A DNA stretch of 64,000 nucleotides from Arthrobacter woluwensis (GCF_030816155.1 NZ_JAUSXR010000001.1:1178001-1242000), one strand, 5' to 3'; counted from the first letter of the stretch, positions 23,055 to 32,945 are shown. Program-made: numbers and translations. The notes: generated from the letters alone by a model not told the origin.

Positions 23055-26000
23055 ATGCCTCGTTTCGCGCTCGACATCGACTCCGTGCCCCGCCCCGTCC
23101 GAGCCCAGGCGCTCCTGGACGCCGTGAACCAGCGGGTGGTCATCGCGGACGGAGCCATGGGCACCATGCTGCAGGGCCGCGAGCTGTCCCTGGACACCGA
23201 TTTCCAGGGCCTGGAGGGCTGTAACGAGATCCTCAACGACACCCGCCCCGACGTCATCGCGGACATCCACGACGCCTACTTCGCGGTCGGCATCGACGCC
23301 GTGGAGACCAACACCTTCGGCGCGAACTGGTCGAACCTCTCGGACTACGGCATCGATGACCGGATCGAGGAACTGGCCCGCAAGGGTGCGGCGATCGCCC
23401 GCGAACGTGCGGAGGGGGCGGAGGCCCAGGACGGCCGGATGCGCTGGGTGCTCGGGTCCATGGGTCCCGGCACGAAGCTCCCGAGCCTCGGCCACACCAG
23501 CTACGACCACCTCAAGCAGACCTTCGCGCTGCAGGCGGAGGGACTCATCGACGGCGGCGCGGACGCGTTCCTGATCGAGACCAGCCAGGACCTGCTCCAG
23601 ACCAAGTCCGCGGTCAACGGCTGCAAGCAGGCGATCGTCAACCGCGGCGTCCGCCTCCCGATCTTCGTGGAGGTGACGGTCGAGACCACGGGCACCATGC
23701 TCATGGGCTCGGAGATCGGCGCCGCCCTCACCGCGCTGGAACCACTCGGCGTCGACGCGATCGGCCTGAACTGCGCCACCGGGCCGGAGGAGATGAGCGA
23801 GCACCTCCGGCACCTCTCCAAGCAGTCCACCGTGGCGATCGCCTGCATGCCCAACGCCGGTCTGCCGGTCCTCGGCGCCAACGGGGCACACTATCCGCTG
23901 ACTCCCGCTGAGCTGGCCACCGCCCACGAGCAGTTCGTGCGTGAGTTCGGCCTGGGCCTGGTGGGCGGCTGTTGCGGCACGACGCCGGAGCACCTGGCCG
24001 CCGTCGTCGAGCGCTTGGCGCCCTTCCGTCAGCCTGGCGCGGGCGGGCGCACGCCGAGCGAGCAGGACGCTGGCATCGCCTCGCTGTACCAGCACGTCTC
24101 CTTCGACCAGGACTCCTCCTACCTGGCGATCGGGGAGCGCACCAACGCCAACGGCTCCAAGGCGTTCCGCCAGGCCATGCTGGACGAGCGCTGGGATGAC
24201 TGCGTGGACATCGCGCGGGAGCAGATCCGCGTGGGCGCGCACCTCCTGGATGTCTGCGTGGACTATGTGGGGCGCGACGGCGTGGCGGACATCCAGCAGG
24301 TCGTGTCCCGTTTCGCCTCGGCCTCCACCCTCCCGCTCGTCATCGACTCGACGGAACCGCCCGTGCTGAGGGCGGGGCTGGAACTGATCGGCGGCCGCCC
24401 CGTCATCAACTCCGTCAACTACGAGGACGGCGACGGGCCGGACAGCCGTTTCGCCCGCATCATGCCGCTCGTGAAGGAGCACGGCACGGCCGTCATCGCG
24501 CTGACCATCGACGAGGAGGGGCAGGCCCGCACCACCGAGGGCAAGGTCGCGATCGCGTCGCGTCTCGTGGACTCGCTCGTGGGTGAATGGGGGATGAAGG
24601 TCGAGGACATCATCGTCGACGCGCTCACTTTCCCGATCGCCACGGGCCAGGAGGAGACGCGTCGCGACGGCATCGAGACCATCGAGGCGATCCGCCAGAT
24701 CACCGCGAAGTACCCCGGCATCCACACGACCCTCGGCGTCTCCAACGTCTCCTTCGGCCTCAACCCGGCGGCGCGCATGGCCCTGAACTCGGTGTTTCTC
24801 CACGAGGCCGTCCAGGCAGGCCTCTCCAGCGGCATCATCGACGCCGCCAAGATCGTCCCGCTCGCGTCCCTCCCCGAGGAGCAGCGTAAGGTCGCGCTGG
24901 ACCTCGTGTGGGACCGCCGTGAATACGACGCTGACGGCAACGTCACCTACGACCCCCTCGCGACGATGCTGGACCTGTTCGCCGGCGTCGACACCGCGGC
25001 GCTGCGTGACCAGCGCGCCGCGGAACTCGCCGCGCTGCCCACGGGTGAGCGGCTCCAGCGCCGCATCATCGACGGCGAGGGCAAGGGCCTCGAGGCGGAC
25101 CTCGACCTCGCTCGGGCCGAGGGTATGACCCCGCTCGGCATCATCAACGACCACCTCCTGGAAGGCATGAAGGTGGTGGGTGAGCGGTTCGGCGCGGGCG
25201 AGATGCAGCTGCCGTTCGTGCTCCAGTCCGCCGAGGTCATGAAGAACGCGGTGGCCCTCCTGGAACCGCACATGGAGAAATCCGACGCGTCCGGCAAGGG
25301 CACCATGGTGATCGCGACGGTGCGCGGTGATGTGCACGACATCGGCAAGAACCTCGTGGACATCATCCTCACCAACAACGGCTACAAGGTCATCAACCTC
25401 GGCATCAAGCAGCCCATCGCGGACATCATCGCCGCCGCCGAGGAACACGACGCGGACGTGATCGGCATGTCCGGCCTGCTCGTGAAGTCGACCGTGGTCA
25501 TGAAGGAGAACCTCGAGGAGCTCCAGTCGCGGGGCCTGGCCAAGAAGTGGCCCATCATCCTGGGTGGTGCGGCGCTGACCCGCACCTATGTCGAGGACGA
25601 TCTGGCCGGGATGTTCGAAGGTCAGGTCCGGTACGCCAAGGACGCGTTCGAGGGGCTGGCCCTCATGGAGCCGCTCGTGCGGGTCGCCCGCGGTGAGGAT
25701 CCGAAAGCGGTCGGCCTTCCGGCGCTGAAGAAGCGCATCCACCGCGCGGGCGGCGGGCTCACGCTCACCGAGCCGGACGCCATGCCGGGCCGCTCCGACG
25801 TCGCGACGGACAACGCGGTGCCCGCCCCGCCGTTCTGGGGCACCCGGATCGTGCGCGGCGTCGCGCTCGCGGACTTCGCGGCGTTCCTCGACGAGCGCGC
25901 TACCTTCATGGGGCAGTGGGGCCTCAAGCCCGGCCGCGGCGAGGGAGGCGCGAGCTACGAGGAACTCGTGGAGCGCGAGGGCCGTCCGCGGCTGCGCTAC

Positions 26001-26678
26001 TGGCTGGACCGGATCCTGGCGGAGGGGATGATCGACCCGTCGATCGCCTACGGGTACTTCCCGGTGGTCGCCGAGGGTGACCAGGTGGTCGTGCTGCACC
26101 ACGGTGAGGACCCCGACGGCGTGCTGGGCGTCCCCGGCTTGCTGGCCCCCGACGGCGGCTCGGGCGGGCCGATCGGCACCGAACGCCTGCGCTTCGACTT
26201 CCCGCGGCAGCGCCGGGACCGCCACCTGTGTCTCGCGGACTTCGTGCGGTCCCGGGGATCCGGCCAGGTGGACGTGCTGCCCGTGCAGCTCGTCACGGCC
26301 GGCGCGAAGATCGACGAGTTCACGGCCAAGATGTTCGCCGCGAACCAGTACCGCGACTACTACGAGGTCCACGGCCTGGTCATGCAGCTCACCGAGGCGC
26401 TGGCCGAGTTCTGGCACTCCCGGATCCGTGAAGAGCTGGGCTTCGCCTCCGAAGAGCCTGCCGACAAGGAGGGCCTGTTCAAGCTGGACTACCGCGGCGC
26501 CCGCTTCTCGCTCGGTTACCCGGCCTGCCCGGACATGGAGGACCGTCGCAAGGTGATGGAACTCCTGCACGCCGAACGCATGGGCGTGATTCTGAGCGAT
26601 GAGCTCATGCTTCACCCCGAGCAGTCCACGGACGCGTTCGTGTTCCACCACCCGGAGGCGAAGTACTTCAAGGTGTGA
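23055..26678 (+). CDS. metH: Cobalamin-dependent methionine synthase
   Basis: The protein has 1207 residues, full length for MetH, and transfers methyl from methyltetrahydrofolate to homocysteine through methylcobalamin. The modules appear in order. The homocysteine domain (IADGAMGTMLQGRELS, zinc-binding GLVGGCCGTTPEH) comes first. The pterin domain (ERTNANGSKAFR) follows, then the cobalamin cap and Rossmann domain (DVHDIGKNLVDIILTNNGY, with the base-off His). The C-terminal reactivation domain (GYFPVVAEGDQV, RQRRDRHLCLADF, ending LGYPACPD) closes the protein. The last 11 bases overlap the convergent transporter gene. No cobalamin riboswitch was recognisable in the ~200 bases upstream. Confidence 0.97.
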   Translation: MPRFALDIDSVPRPVRAQALLDAVNQRVVIADGAMGTMLQGRELSLDTDFQGLEGCNEILNDTRPDVIADIHDAYFAVGIDAVETNTFGANWSNLSDYGIDDRIEELARKGAAIARERAEGAEAQDGRMRWVLGSMGPGTKLPSLGHTSYDHLKQTFALQAEGLIDGGADAFLIETSQDLLQTKSAVNGCKQAIVNRGVRLPIFVEVTVETTGTMLMGSEIGAALTALEPLGVDAIGLNCATGPEEMSEHLRHLSKQSTVAIACMPNAGLPVLGANGAHYPLTPAELATAHEQFVREFGLGLVGGCCGTTPEHLAAVVERLAPFRQPGAGGRTPSEQDAGIASLYQHVSFDQDSSYLAIGERTNANGSKAFRQAMLDERWDDCVDIAREQIRVGAHLLDVCVDYVGRDGVADIQQVVSRFASASTLPLVIDSTEPPVLRAGLELIGGRPVINSVNYEDGDGPDSRFARIMPLVKEHGTAVIALTIDEEGQARTTEGKVAIASRLVDSLVGEWGMKVEDIIVDALTFPIATGQEETRRDGIETIEAIRQITAKYPGIHTTLGVSNVSFGLNPAARMALNSVFLHEAVQAGLSSGIIDAAKIVPLASLPEEQRKVALDLVWDRREYDADGNVTYDPLATMLDLFAGVDTAALRDQRAAELAALPTGERLQRRIIDGEGKGLEADLDLARAEGMTPLGIINDHLLEGMKVVGERFGAGEMQLPFVLQSAEVMKNAVALLEPHMEKSDASGKGTMVIATVRGDVHDIGKNLVDIILTNNGYKVINLGIKQPIADIIAAAEEHDADVIGMSGLLVKSTVVMKENLEELQSRGLAKKWPIILGGAALTRTYVEDDLAGMFEGQVRYAKDAFEGLALMEPLVRVARGEDPKAVGLPALKKRIHRAGGGLTLTEPDAMPGRSDVATDNAVPAPPFWGTRIVRGVALADFAAFLDERATFMGQWGLKPGRGEGGASYEELVEREGRPRLRYWLDRILAEGMIDPSIAYGYFPVVAEGDQVVVLHHGEDPDGVLGVPGLLAPDGGSGGPIGTERLRFDFPRQRRDRHLCLADFVRSRGSGQVDVLPVQLVTAGAKIDEFTAKMFAANQYRDYYEVHGLVMQLTEALAEFWHSRIREELGFASEEPADKEGLFKLDYRGARFSLGYPACPDMEDRRKVMELLHAERMGVILSDELMLHPEQSTDAFVFHHPEAKYFKV

Positions 26679-29559
26679 GGCTCAACCGCCCGGTACGGTC
26701 CTCGGACGCCGTGCCGGGGCGGGAGCCATGTCGGTGCCGGTGTGCCGTGACGGGTTTCGCGCGCCGGAGCGCGGCGAGCACCGCCCGGCCCACGACGGCG
26801 ATCCCCACCACCGTGGTGACGGCCCGCAGGGTGTCCCAGCCCGCCGTCGACGTCAGCAGGGAGTAGAGCAGGAAGCTGCGGAGGTTGTCGAGCAGCGGGG
26901 CGCCCGGCAGGTACGAGATGCCCGTCCCGGCGCCCACTGCGAACGGCCAGAACCACAGATTCGTCAGCAGGCCGAAGAGGTACGACGCGACCACGCCGTA
27001 CACCCCGAGCATCCACAGCTCCGCGACGCCTCGGACCCGCCGGGGGAGCAGACCCGCGCCCGCCCCGACCCACGCGCACGCGAAGATCTGGAACGGCGTC
27101 CACGGGCCGATCCCGCCCCACACCGCGCTCGATAGGGCGATCGTCGCGGCGCCGAGCAGCAGCCCGAACCGCGCACCGTAGGCCCGGCCGGCCAGGATCA
27201 GCAGGATGAACACGGCCTCGACCCCGCCGACGCCGGTGCTCGCCACGCGGACCGTTGAACCGACCGCGGCCAGCACTCCCAGCAGGGCCACGGTGTGCGC
27301 CGATCTGACCGAGCCGTCCAGACAGATCACGACGGCGATCGCCGCCAACGGCGTGATCGCCAGGGCCGCATACGGGGTCGCCGCAGCGGCGTCCTCGGGC
27401 AGCGCCGTCGCCACCAAGGGCCAGCAGAAGGCGGCGAACGCCAGAAGGTTCGCCAGGAGCAGGGTGATGGCTTCGGTGCCGCGGGGAAGGAGGGGGCGCC
27501 AGGTGCGCCGGGTGCTCCGGCGGGGTCCGACAGGCCGTGAGGCGGACGGGAGTGGCTGGGCCCAGAGCTGATTCGTCGACGCCGGCTCCTCGTGTCCAAA
27601 GGACTGGCCCTCGTCTTCGCTTCCGGCCTCAGACGGCACCGGCGTGACGCCGTCGCGCATCGCCAGGATCCGCGCGCCGAGCCCGCGGGCGAAGTCGTGG
27701 TCGTGGGTCGCGAGGAGCACCGCGGCGCCCGCACCGGCAGCGGCCTCCAGCGCTGTGCCGACCGCTTCCCGGGCCGCAGGGTCCAGGCCGCGGGTCGGTT
27801 CGTCGATCAGGAGCACCCCGGGCTCGCCGAGGCTCTGCAGGGTGAGGGCGAGGATCCGGCGCTCGCCCGCGGAGAGATCGCGGGGGTGCTCGCGGGCGTC
27901 GGGGATCCGGCCGGCCGCGCGCAGCAGCCGGAGCCGGTCCCACGCGTCGCTTTCCACGACCTCGCCCGGTGCACGCCGCGCCGCGGCCCGGAGTTCGGCG
28001 CCGACGGTGTCGCGGGTGAAGAGGTCGTCGGAGGCGTCGGGCACGAGGGCGATCCGGACGCCGGCGCCGGCCACTGTGCCGCGGAGTTCCTTGTCCCGGT
28101 GTCTCCCGGAGAGCGCCAGCGCGACGAGGAAGGACGATTTCCCGGCGCCGTTAGGTCCGACGAGCGCCGTGATGCGGCCCCGGTGCAGGTCCAGTGAGGC
28201 GTCGCGGAGGAGGGTCTTCCCGTGGCGTGTGAGGGACAGGCCGGTGGCGGTGAGAAGAGGGTCGCCGTCGAGCCCGGCGCCCGGACCGGTCACGTTCTCG
28301 AACGGAGCGGCCTCCGCTGACCGAGCCGCGACGGATGCGGCACCCGGCGCCAGCACGCCGCCGTCGAGCGTCCACCAGGCGTCGGCCACGGAGACCAGCG
28401 CCCCGGCGCGGTGCTCCGCGACCAGGACGCACACCCCGTGGAGGTGGGCGAGCTCGCCGAGCACGGCGACGACGCGGCGCCGCGCGGACGTGTCCAGGTC
28501 GGCGAGCGGTTCGTCCACGAGCAGCAGCATCGGTTCCTGCACGACGGCGGCCGCGATGGCCACGAGGGTCGCCTCACCTGCGGACAAGGTCGGCAGATCG
28601 CGGTCCAGGAGCGCTTCGACGCCGACGGCCGCCGCAACGTCCAGCACCCGGGTACGCGCCGCCGGGCCGTGGACGCCGCGCAGTTCCAGGGCGAGGGCGA
28701 TCTCGTCCCGGACCCGCGTGGTGGCGAACGCGGCGCGGGGATTCTGGAGCACCACGCCCACGAAGCCTGCGGTGTCGCGCGGCGGGACGCTCGCACGGTC
28801 GATGCCGGCGACGCGCACTGTGCCGTCGACGGTGCCGCCGTCTACGTGGGACAGCAGCCCGGCCAGGCCGCGCAGCACCGTGGATTTGCCGGAGCCGGTG
28901 GGGCCCGTGAGCACGGTCAGGGTCCCGGGCGCCGGCGCGAAAGCGGGAACGGTGATCGCCGTCCCGCCGATGCCGAATGTGGCGTGCTCAACGAGGACGG
29001 GCTCGGCCGGGCGGGCGCCCGCCGTAGGGCCGTACGCCGGCTGCACGCCGGCCCCGGCGAAGCCGCGCAGTTCCAGCGCGGCGGCCACGCGGCTCGCGTG
29101 CTCGAGGGTGCGTTCCAGGACCGGGACCAGGGCCCGCGCCCCGAACCGTTCACCGCGCAGGAGGCAGGCCAGCCGCACCGACCGGACCGCGTCCGCCAGC
29201 GCGGGCAGCGCGGCCCACGCCACCACGAGCATCCGGGCGGCCCCACGCAACGGGCCGCGGCGCGCGAGCATCGTGAACCCCCGGCCCACGTCGACCAGCG
29301 AGTTGAGCAGCGCGAACGCCAGGATGCCCGCCGCGATCGGGAGCGCTGACAGGACCGCTTCCCCGAGGCCGGACCCGGTGACGGGCCCCAGGAAGGTGAC
29401 CGAGGAGTACGGCGCCGGCAGCGGGTAGGCCGGGAGGTCGAGGAGGACGATCCCGCCGTCGTCGGCCCCGTTGAAGAGGACGCGGTAGAGGACCCGCGCC
29501 ACCACGAAGAAGGCGGCGAGGGCCGCCCCGGCGCGTAGCGGCGCGGGCCTGAAGGTCAC
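26668..29559 (-). CDS. Single-chain ECF vitamin transporter: T, two ATPases and S component fused
   Basis: The protein has 963 residues from GTG 29559, which overlaps the lipoprotein stop (GTGA). Residues ~1-185 are membrane-spanning and end in an EcfT-like coupling helix (ASRVAAALELRGF). ATPase 1 has Walker A GPTGSGKS (219-226), signature LSAGE and Walker B LLLVDEP. ATPase 2 has GPNGAGKS (468-475), LSAGERR and LLIDEP. The last ~230 residues hold several hydrophobic helices resembling an S component. Energy-coupling factor transporters are normally made from separate chains, so all four parts in one gene is notable. The substrate is unproven. The DUF4430-like lipoprotein and the neighbouring metH suggest cobalamin. 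Confidence 0.85.
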   Translation of the reverse strand: MTFRPAPLRAGAALAAFFVVARVLYRVLFNGADDGGIVLLDLPAYPLPAPYSSVTFLGPVTGSGLGEAVLSALPIAAGILAFALLNSLVDVGRGFTMLARRGPLRGAARMLVVAWAALPALADAVRSVRLACLLRGERFGARALVPVLERTLEHASRVAAALELRGFAGAGVQPAYGPTAGARPAEPVLVEHATFGIGGTAITVPAFAPAPGTLTVLTGPTGSGKSTVLRGLAGLLSHVDGGTVDGTVRVAGIDRASVPPRDTAGFVGVVLQNPRAAFATTRVRDEIALALELRGVHGPAARTRVLDVAAAVGVEALLDRDLPTLSAGEATLVAIAAAVVQEPMLLLVDEPLADLDTSARRRVVAVLGELAHLHGVCVLVAEHRAGALVSVADAWWTLDGGVLAPGAASVAARSAEAAPFENVTGPGAGLDGDPLLTATGLSLTRHGKTLLRDASLDLHRGRITALVGPNGAGKSSFLVALALSGRHRDKELRGTVAGAGVRIALVPDASDDLFTRDTVGAELRAAARRAPGEVVESDAWDRLRLLRAAGRIPDAREHPRDLSAGERRILALTLQSLGEPGVLLIDEPTRGLDPAAREAVGTALEAAAGAGAAVLLATHDHDFARGLGARILAMRDGVTPVPSEAGSEDEGQSFGHEEPASTNQLWAQPLPSASRPVGPRRSTRRTWRPLLPRGTEAITLLLANLLAFAAFCWPLVATALPEDAAAATPYAALAITPLAAIAVVICLDGSVRSAHTVALLGVLAAVGSTVRVASTGVGGVEAVFILLILAGRAYGARFGLLLGAATIALSSAVWGGIGPWTPFQIFACAWVGAGAGLLPRRVRGVAELWMLGVYGVVASYLFGLLTNLWFWPFAVGAGTGISYLPGAPLLDNLRSFLLYSLLTSTAGWDTLRAVTTVVGIAVVGRAVLAALRRAKPVTAHRHRHGSRPGTASEDRTGRLSLTP

Positions 29560-30125
29560 GCCGCGGGTGCGGCCGGTGCGCCGTCGACGGTGAAGAGCAG
29601 TTCCAGGCTCTGGCCCGGACTGACCTTCAGCGTGGCGAGGCCCTCCTGCGCGTAAGCCCAGGCTCCCGTGGCCGGCTTGACCCAGAGGGACCAGTAGGCG
29701 AAGGCGGCGGGCATCTTCTGGCACGGCTCACGGTAGGTGCCGCCCTTGTGGGTGATGTCGAAGTCGGCGGCGGGGACGCCGTTGACGCGGCAGACCAGTT
29801 CCTTCGGGTAGGCGGTGGTGCCGACCGTCGTCACCTTAGCGTCCGCGAGGACCTTCGAGGCGGCAGTGGGGCCGCTGACCGGCACACAGACGGGCCCGAC
29901 GTCGGCGGCGGACTGCTTCAGCGCGCCGGAGGACACGATCACCTTCACGCCGTCGCAGGGGCCGTCCGCGGCAGCGGAGGCCGACGGAACGCCCGAAGCG
30001 GTGGACGTCGTGGAAGCCGAACCCGACGAGGACGGCGCCGGGCTGGAACAGGCGCCCAGCGTGAGGACGAGGGCCGCGGCGGCGACAGCGCTCGCGGCGG
30101 CGGTGCGGAATGTAGTGGGAGTCAC
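29556..30125 (-). CDS. Lipoprotein with DUF4430-like (transcobalamin-type) domain
   Basis: The protein has 189 residues from GTG 30125. The signal peptide ends in the lipobox LTLGAC (Cys about residue 26), followed by a Ser/Thr/Pro-rich linker. The globular part has KVIVSSGALKQ and the YWSLWVKPATGAWAYAQEG segment, like DUF4430 domains, which include the C-terminal part of cobalamin-binding transcobalamins. Anchored outside the membrane and translationally coupled to the ECF transporter, it probably delivers or captures the substrate. The family call is from motif recall and is moderately sure. Confidence 0.7.
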   Translation of the reverse strand: MTPTTFRTAAASAVAAAALVLTLGACSSPAPSSSGSASTTSTASGVPSASAAADGPCDGVKVIVSSGALKQSAADVGPVCVPVSGPTAASKVLADAKVTTVGTTAYPKELVCRVNGVPAADFDITHKGGTYREPCQKMPAAFAYWSLWVKPATGAWAYAQEGLATLKVSPGQSLELLFTVDGAPAAPAA

Positions 30126-30309
30126 GTCACCAGGGTAGGGGGAGTGGGCCCGGGAAACGGAGGCCGTGGCGTTGTGTGACGAGGTCAGCGGGGTGCCGTA
30201 CCGTCGTGGTGCGGAAGTTGTCCACAGAGGCCAACTCGTCTCTGTACCGTGCGGATGCACCCTTCTAACGTCGGATCATGAAATCGACCAGTCCGGGGGA
30301 ACCTCATCC

Positions 30310-30660
30310 ATGAACCAATCAGAAAATCCGGCCCGCCCGCCGGAAGAGGGAGGCTTCCCGTACTACCCGACATCCCACGATTCGGATGGCCCCGACAGTG
30401 GACTGCGGCTTAGATCCACCGCGCTCCTTTCGTGGGGCATCGCGGGAACGGTGTCGGGGGTCCTGGCAATGGCACTGAGCGTGGTGCTGGATATCGCCCG
30501 GCTGGGCTTGTACTTGGTGGGAGGCGGCGGTTCCTCACACGAATTCGACCAGCAGACCTTCGATTGGCACATGCTCACCGGGATACTTGCTGCCTTCGGC
30601 ATCACGGCGTGCGGCTTCGGAGTCGTGGCGTTGATCGTGCGCGGCGCCAGAACTCGGTGA
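30310..30660 (+). CDS. Small membrane protein (hypothetical)
   Basis: The protein has 116 residues from ATG 30310 (G-rich GGGGGAA ribosome-binding region upstream). The N-terminal ~35 residues are polar and Pro-rich (NPARPPEEGGFPYYP). Two hydrophobic helices follow: LLSWGIAGTVSGVLAMALSV and MLTGILAAFGITACGFGVVA. The layout resembles DUF4190-type actinobacterial membrane proteins, but I do not recognise a specific family. It stands alone between the divergent lipoprotein gene and the convergent LysR gene. Confidence 0.6.
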   Translation: MNQSENPARPPEEGGFPYYPTSHDSDGPDSGLRLRSTALLSWGIAGTVSGVLAMALSVVLDIARLGLYLVGGGGSSHEFDQQTFDWHMLTGILAAFGITACGFGVVALIVRGARTR

Positions 30661-30696
30661 AGGTCGGCGGTGGCATCGCTGGCCACGGGCACGCGC

Positions 30697-31584
30697 TCAA
30701 CCGCGGAAGACGCTGACGAACTCGTTCACCAGGGCGGAGCTCACCGGAGGGGTCACGACGCCGATCACCCGGTGCGCGGCGGGATGGTCGATGGGGACTT
30801 CCGCGACCTCGAGACCGGACCCGAGACCCGGCGGGAGGACGGAGACGCCGAGCCCGGCCGCAGCGAGTCCCCGGGCGTCACGTGTGTCGTCCACTTCGAA
30901 GGTCACGTTCGGCAGTTCACCGCGAGTGCCGAGGATCCGATGCACCGAGTCATACAGGCCGTAGCCGCGGCGCAGGATGATGAGGTCCTGGGTCTTCAGA
31001 TCGTCCACCGTCACGGGCCTGCCGCGGTGGGCGAGCGGATGCTGCGGGCTCATGGCGGCCACGAGCGGCTCGGTGAAGAACTCCACGGTGCGCAGATCCT
31101 CCGCATGCGGCGGATCCGCGACGACGGCGAGATCCACCTCGCCGTCCCGTACCTGACGGATGCACGCGGCGCGCGAGCCGTGGCTGAGTTCGAAGCGCAC
31201 CTTGGGGTGGCGTGTGGTCAGCCGCGCGATGGCCCGGGGCACGTAGGTCTCGCCGAGGACGTTCTGATACGCCACGGAGACCACGGCCTCCTCCTGGAGG
31301 CCGTGCGCCCGCGCGGCCGCGACGCCGTCCTCCACCCGCGCGAGGGCAGTCGCGGCCGCATCGGCCAGGATTCCGCCGGCCTCGGTCAACCGGACCCCTC
31401 GTCCGACGCGCTGGAGCAGCGGCACTCCCAGGAGGTCGCCGAGCCGGGCCAGCGATCGGCTCGCGGACGGCTGGGGCACCCCGAGTTCCTCGGCTGCAGC
31501 CGTCACGGAACCGGTCCGGGCGAGCTCCACGAGGACCGGCAGATGGGGCAGCAACTGGCGCACGAGATGTGGATTCATGTCCAT
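30697..31584 (-). CDS. LysR-family transcriptional regulator
   Basis: The protein has 295 residues. The N-terminal winged helix (LPVLVELARTGSVTAAAEEL, PQPSASRSLARLGDLLGVPL) is canonical LysR. The periplasmic-binding-like effector domain fills the rest. It is divergent from the MFS exporter gene with a 46-base gap containing the inverted repeat at 31606-31619, so it most likely controls that exporter and itself. The effector is unknown. The start is ATG 31584; a second in-frame ATG lies at 31578. Confidence 0.9.
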   Translation of the reverse strand: MDMNPHLVRQLLPHLPVLVELARTGSVTAAAEELGVPQPSASRSLARLGDLLGVPLLQRVGRGVRLTEAGGILADAAATALARVEDGVAAARAHGLQEEAVVSVAYQNVLGETYVPRAIARLTTRHPKVRFELSHGSRAACIRQVRDGEVDLAVVADPPHAEDLRTVEFFTEPLVAAMSPQHPLAHRGRPVTVDDLKTQDLIILRRGYGLYDSVHRILGTRGELPNVTFEVDDTRDARGLAAAGLGVSVLPPGLGSGLEVAEVPIDHPAAHRVIGVVTPPVSSALVNEFVSVFRG

Positions 31585-31605
31585 GGTGGATGAGTCTAGG
31601 AGGAA

Positions 31606-31619
31606 ATGACATTAGTCAT
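31606..31619. promoter_or_regulatory. Candidate LysR box
   Basis: ATGAC-ATTA-GTCAT is a perfect inverted repeat in the short gap between the divergent LysR and MFS genes. The position and dyad suit a LysR operator overlapping both promoters. The role is inferred. Confidence 0.45.
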
Positions 31620-31630
31620 AACCCCATTGC

Positions 31631-32944
31631 GTGAGTACCGTCGGAAGAGTGAGTCGTTCACCGTCCAAAACACCCGTCGTGAGGGCGTCCTCGCCCGACT
31701 CCACCGCCCACGGTGACGGTCGTGCGGATCCCCGGGACGGGCTCGGGGAGCAACGCAGATACCGTCGGATGATGGCGGCGCTCCTGGCCGCCGGCGTCGC
31801 GACGTTCGCCCAGCTGTATGCGATTCAGGGGGTGCTGCCGGGGATCGCCCGCGAGCTGTCGCTGAGTGCGTCCACGGCGGCGCTGAGCGTCTCGGCCGCC
31901 ACCACCGGCCTCGCGGTGGGCGTGCTGCTCTGGGCCGCCGTCGCCGACCGGATCGGGCGGCTGCGGTGCATGCGGATCGCGGTGGCGGGGACCGTGGTGC
32001 TCGGACTGGCGACGGCCGTGGCGCCGGGCCTGGAACTCCTCCTCGGGCTGCGGTTCCTCACGGGGCTCGTGGTCGGTGGTGTCCCGGTGCTCGCCGTCGC
32101 TTATGTGTATGAGCAGCTGGCGGGGTCGCGGGCCGCGGTCGCCGCGACGGTGTACATCTCGGGGACCACGGTCGGGGGAGCGCTGGGGCGGCTCGTGGCC
32201 GGGCCGCTCGGGGCGTGGGCCGGATGGCGCAGTGCGCTGCTCGGCGTGGGACTCATGAGCTTGGCGGCCGCAGTGATCTTCCTCTGGCTCGCGCCTCGGG
32301 AGCGGGGGCCGCACGGCAGGGCGACGGGATCTTCCGCGCGAGGTGCGCGTTCACCCGGCACGCCCGGCCGTATCCGCCAGGCGCTGAAGCCGGCCCGGCT
32401 GAACGTGCTGTACGTGCAGGCTTTTCTGGTCACCGGCAGTTTCGTGGCGGTGTTCAACTTTCTGACGTTCCGGCTCGAAGCGGCGCCGTTCTTCCTGCCG
32501 GCGGCGCTCGTGTCCCTGGTGTTCCTGGCCTATTTCGCGGGGACGGCCTCTTCGCGGCTCGCCGGACGGTGGCTCAGCCGCCGTGGCTTCGCGTGGACCA
32601 GCCTGTGCGGCGTGCTCGCGATGATCGCCGGACTGGCGATCCTGCTGGTCGACCGTCTGCCCGCGATCATCGTGGGATTGCTGCTCTTCACCGCGGGGAA
32701 TTTCATGTCCCATGCCGCGGCGGTCGCCACGGTCGGGGCCAGGGCGGGGGAAGCGTTCCGCGGCCAGGCCAGCGCGCTGTACAACATCGCCTTCTATCTG
32801 GGATCGTCTGTGCTCGGCTGGCTGCTGGGCCTGGCGTTCGACGGCGCGGGCTGGCTCGGGATGAGCTGCGGCATCGCCGGCGCGCTGCTCCTCGTCGTGG
32901 TCCTCAACGTGGTGGGGCTGCGGAGGGCGGCGGGCCGGGCGTAA
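31631..32944 (+). CDS. MFS transporter (YnfM/AraJ-type drug or metabolite exporter)
   Basis: The frame encodes 437 residues from GTG 31631; a later start nearer MMAALLAAGVATF (about residue 47) would remove a polar N-terminus. Twelve hydrophobic segments are discernible. The MFS loop 2-3 motif appears as AAVADRIGRLRCMRIAV, and YVYEQLAGSRAAVAATVYISG recalls the YnfM/YdhP family. The exported substrate is unknown. Regulation by the divergent LysR protein is likely. Confidence 0.85.
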   Translation: MSTVGRVSRSPSKTPVVRASSPDSTAHGDGRADPRDGLGEQRRYRRMMAALLAAGVATFAQLYAIQGVLPGIARELSLSASTAALSVSAATTGLAVGVLLWAAVADRIGRLRCMRIAVAGTVVLGLATAVAPGLELLLGLRFLTGLVVGGVPVLAVAYVYEQLAGSRAAVAATVYISGTTVGGALGRLVAGPLGAWAGWRSALLGVGLMSLAAAVIFLWLAPRERGPHGRATGSSARGARSPGTPGRIRQALKPARLNVLYVQAFLVTGSFVAVFNFLTFRLEAAPFFLPAALVSLVFLAYFAGTASSRLAGRWLSRRGFAWTSLCGVLAMIAGLAILLVDRLPAIIVGLLLFTAGNFMSHAAAVATVGARAGEAFRGQASALYNIAFYLGSSVLGWLLGLAFDGAGWLGMSCGIAGALLLVVVLNVVGLRRAAGRA

Positions 32945-32945
32945 C

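Noticed and set aside
22941..26651. Very long open frame (1236 codons) on the minus strand opposite metH
   Set aside because: It is the antisense of a perfectly conserved metH gene; the predicted protein is His/Arg/Val-rich without any family motif. This is typical of high-GC shadow frames.
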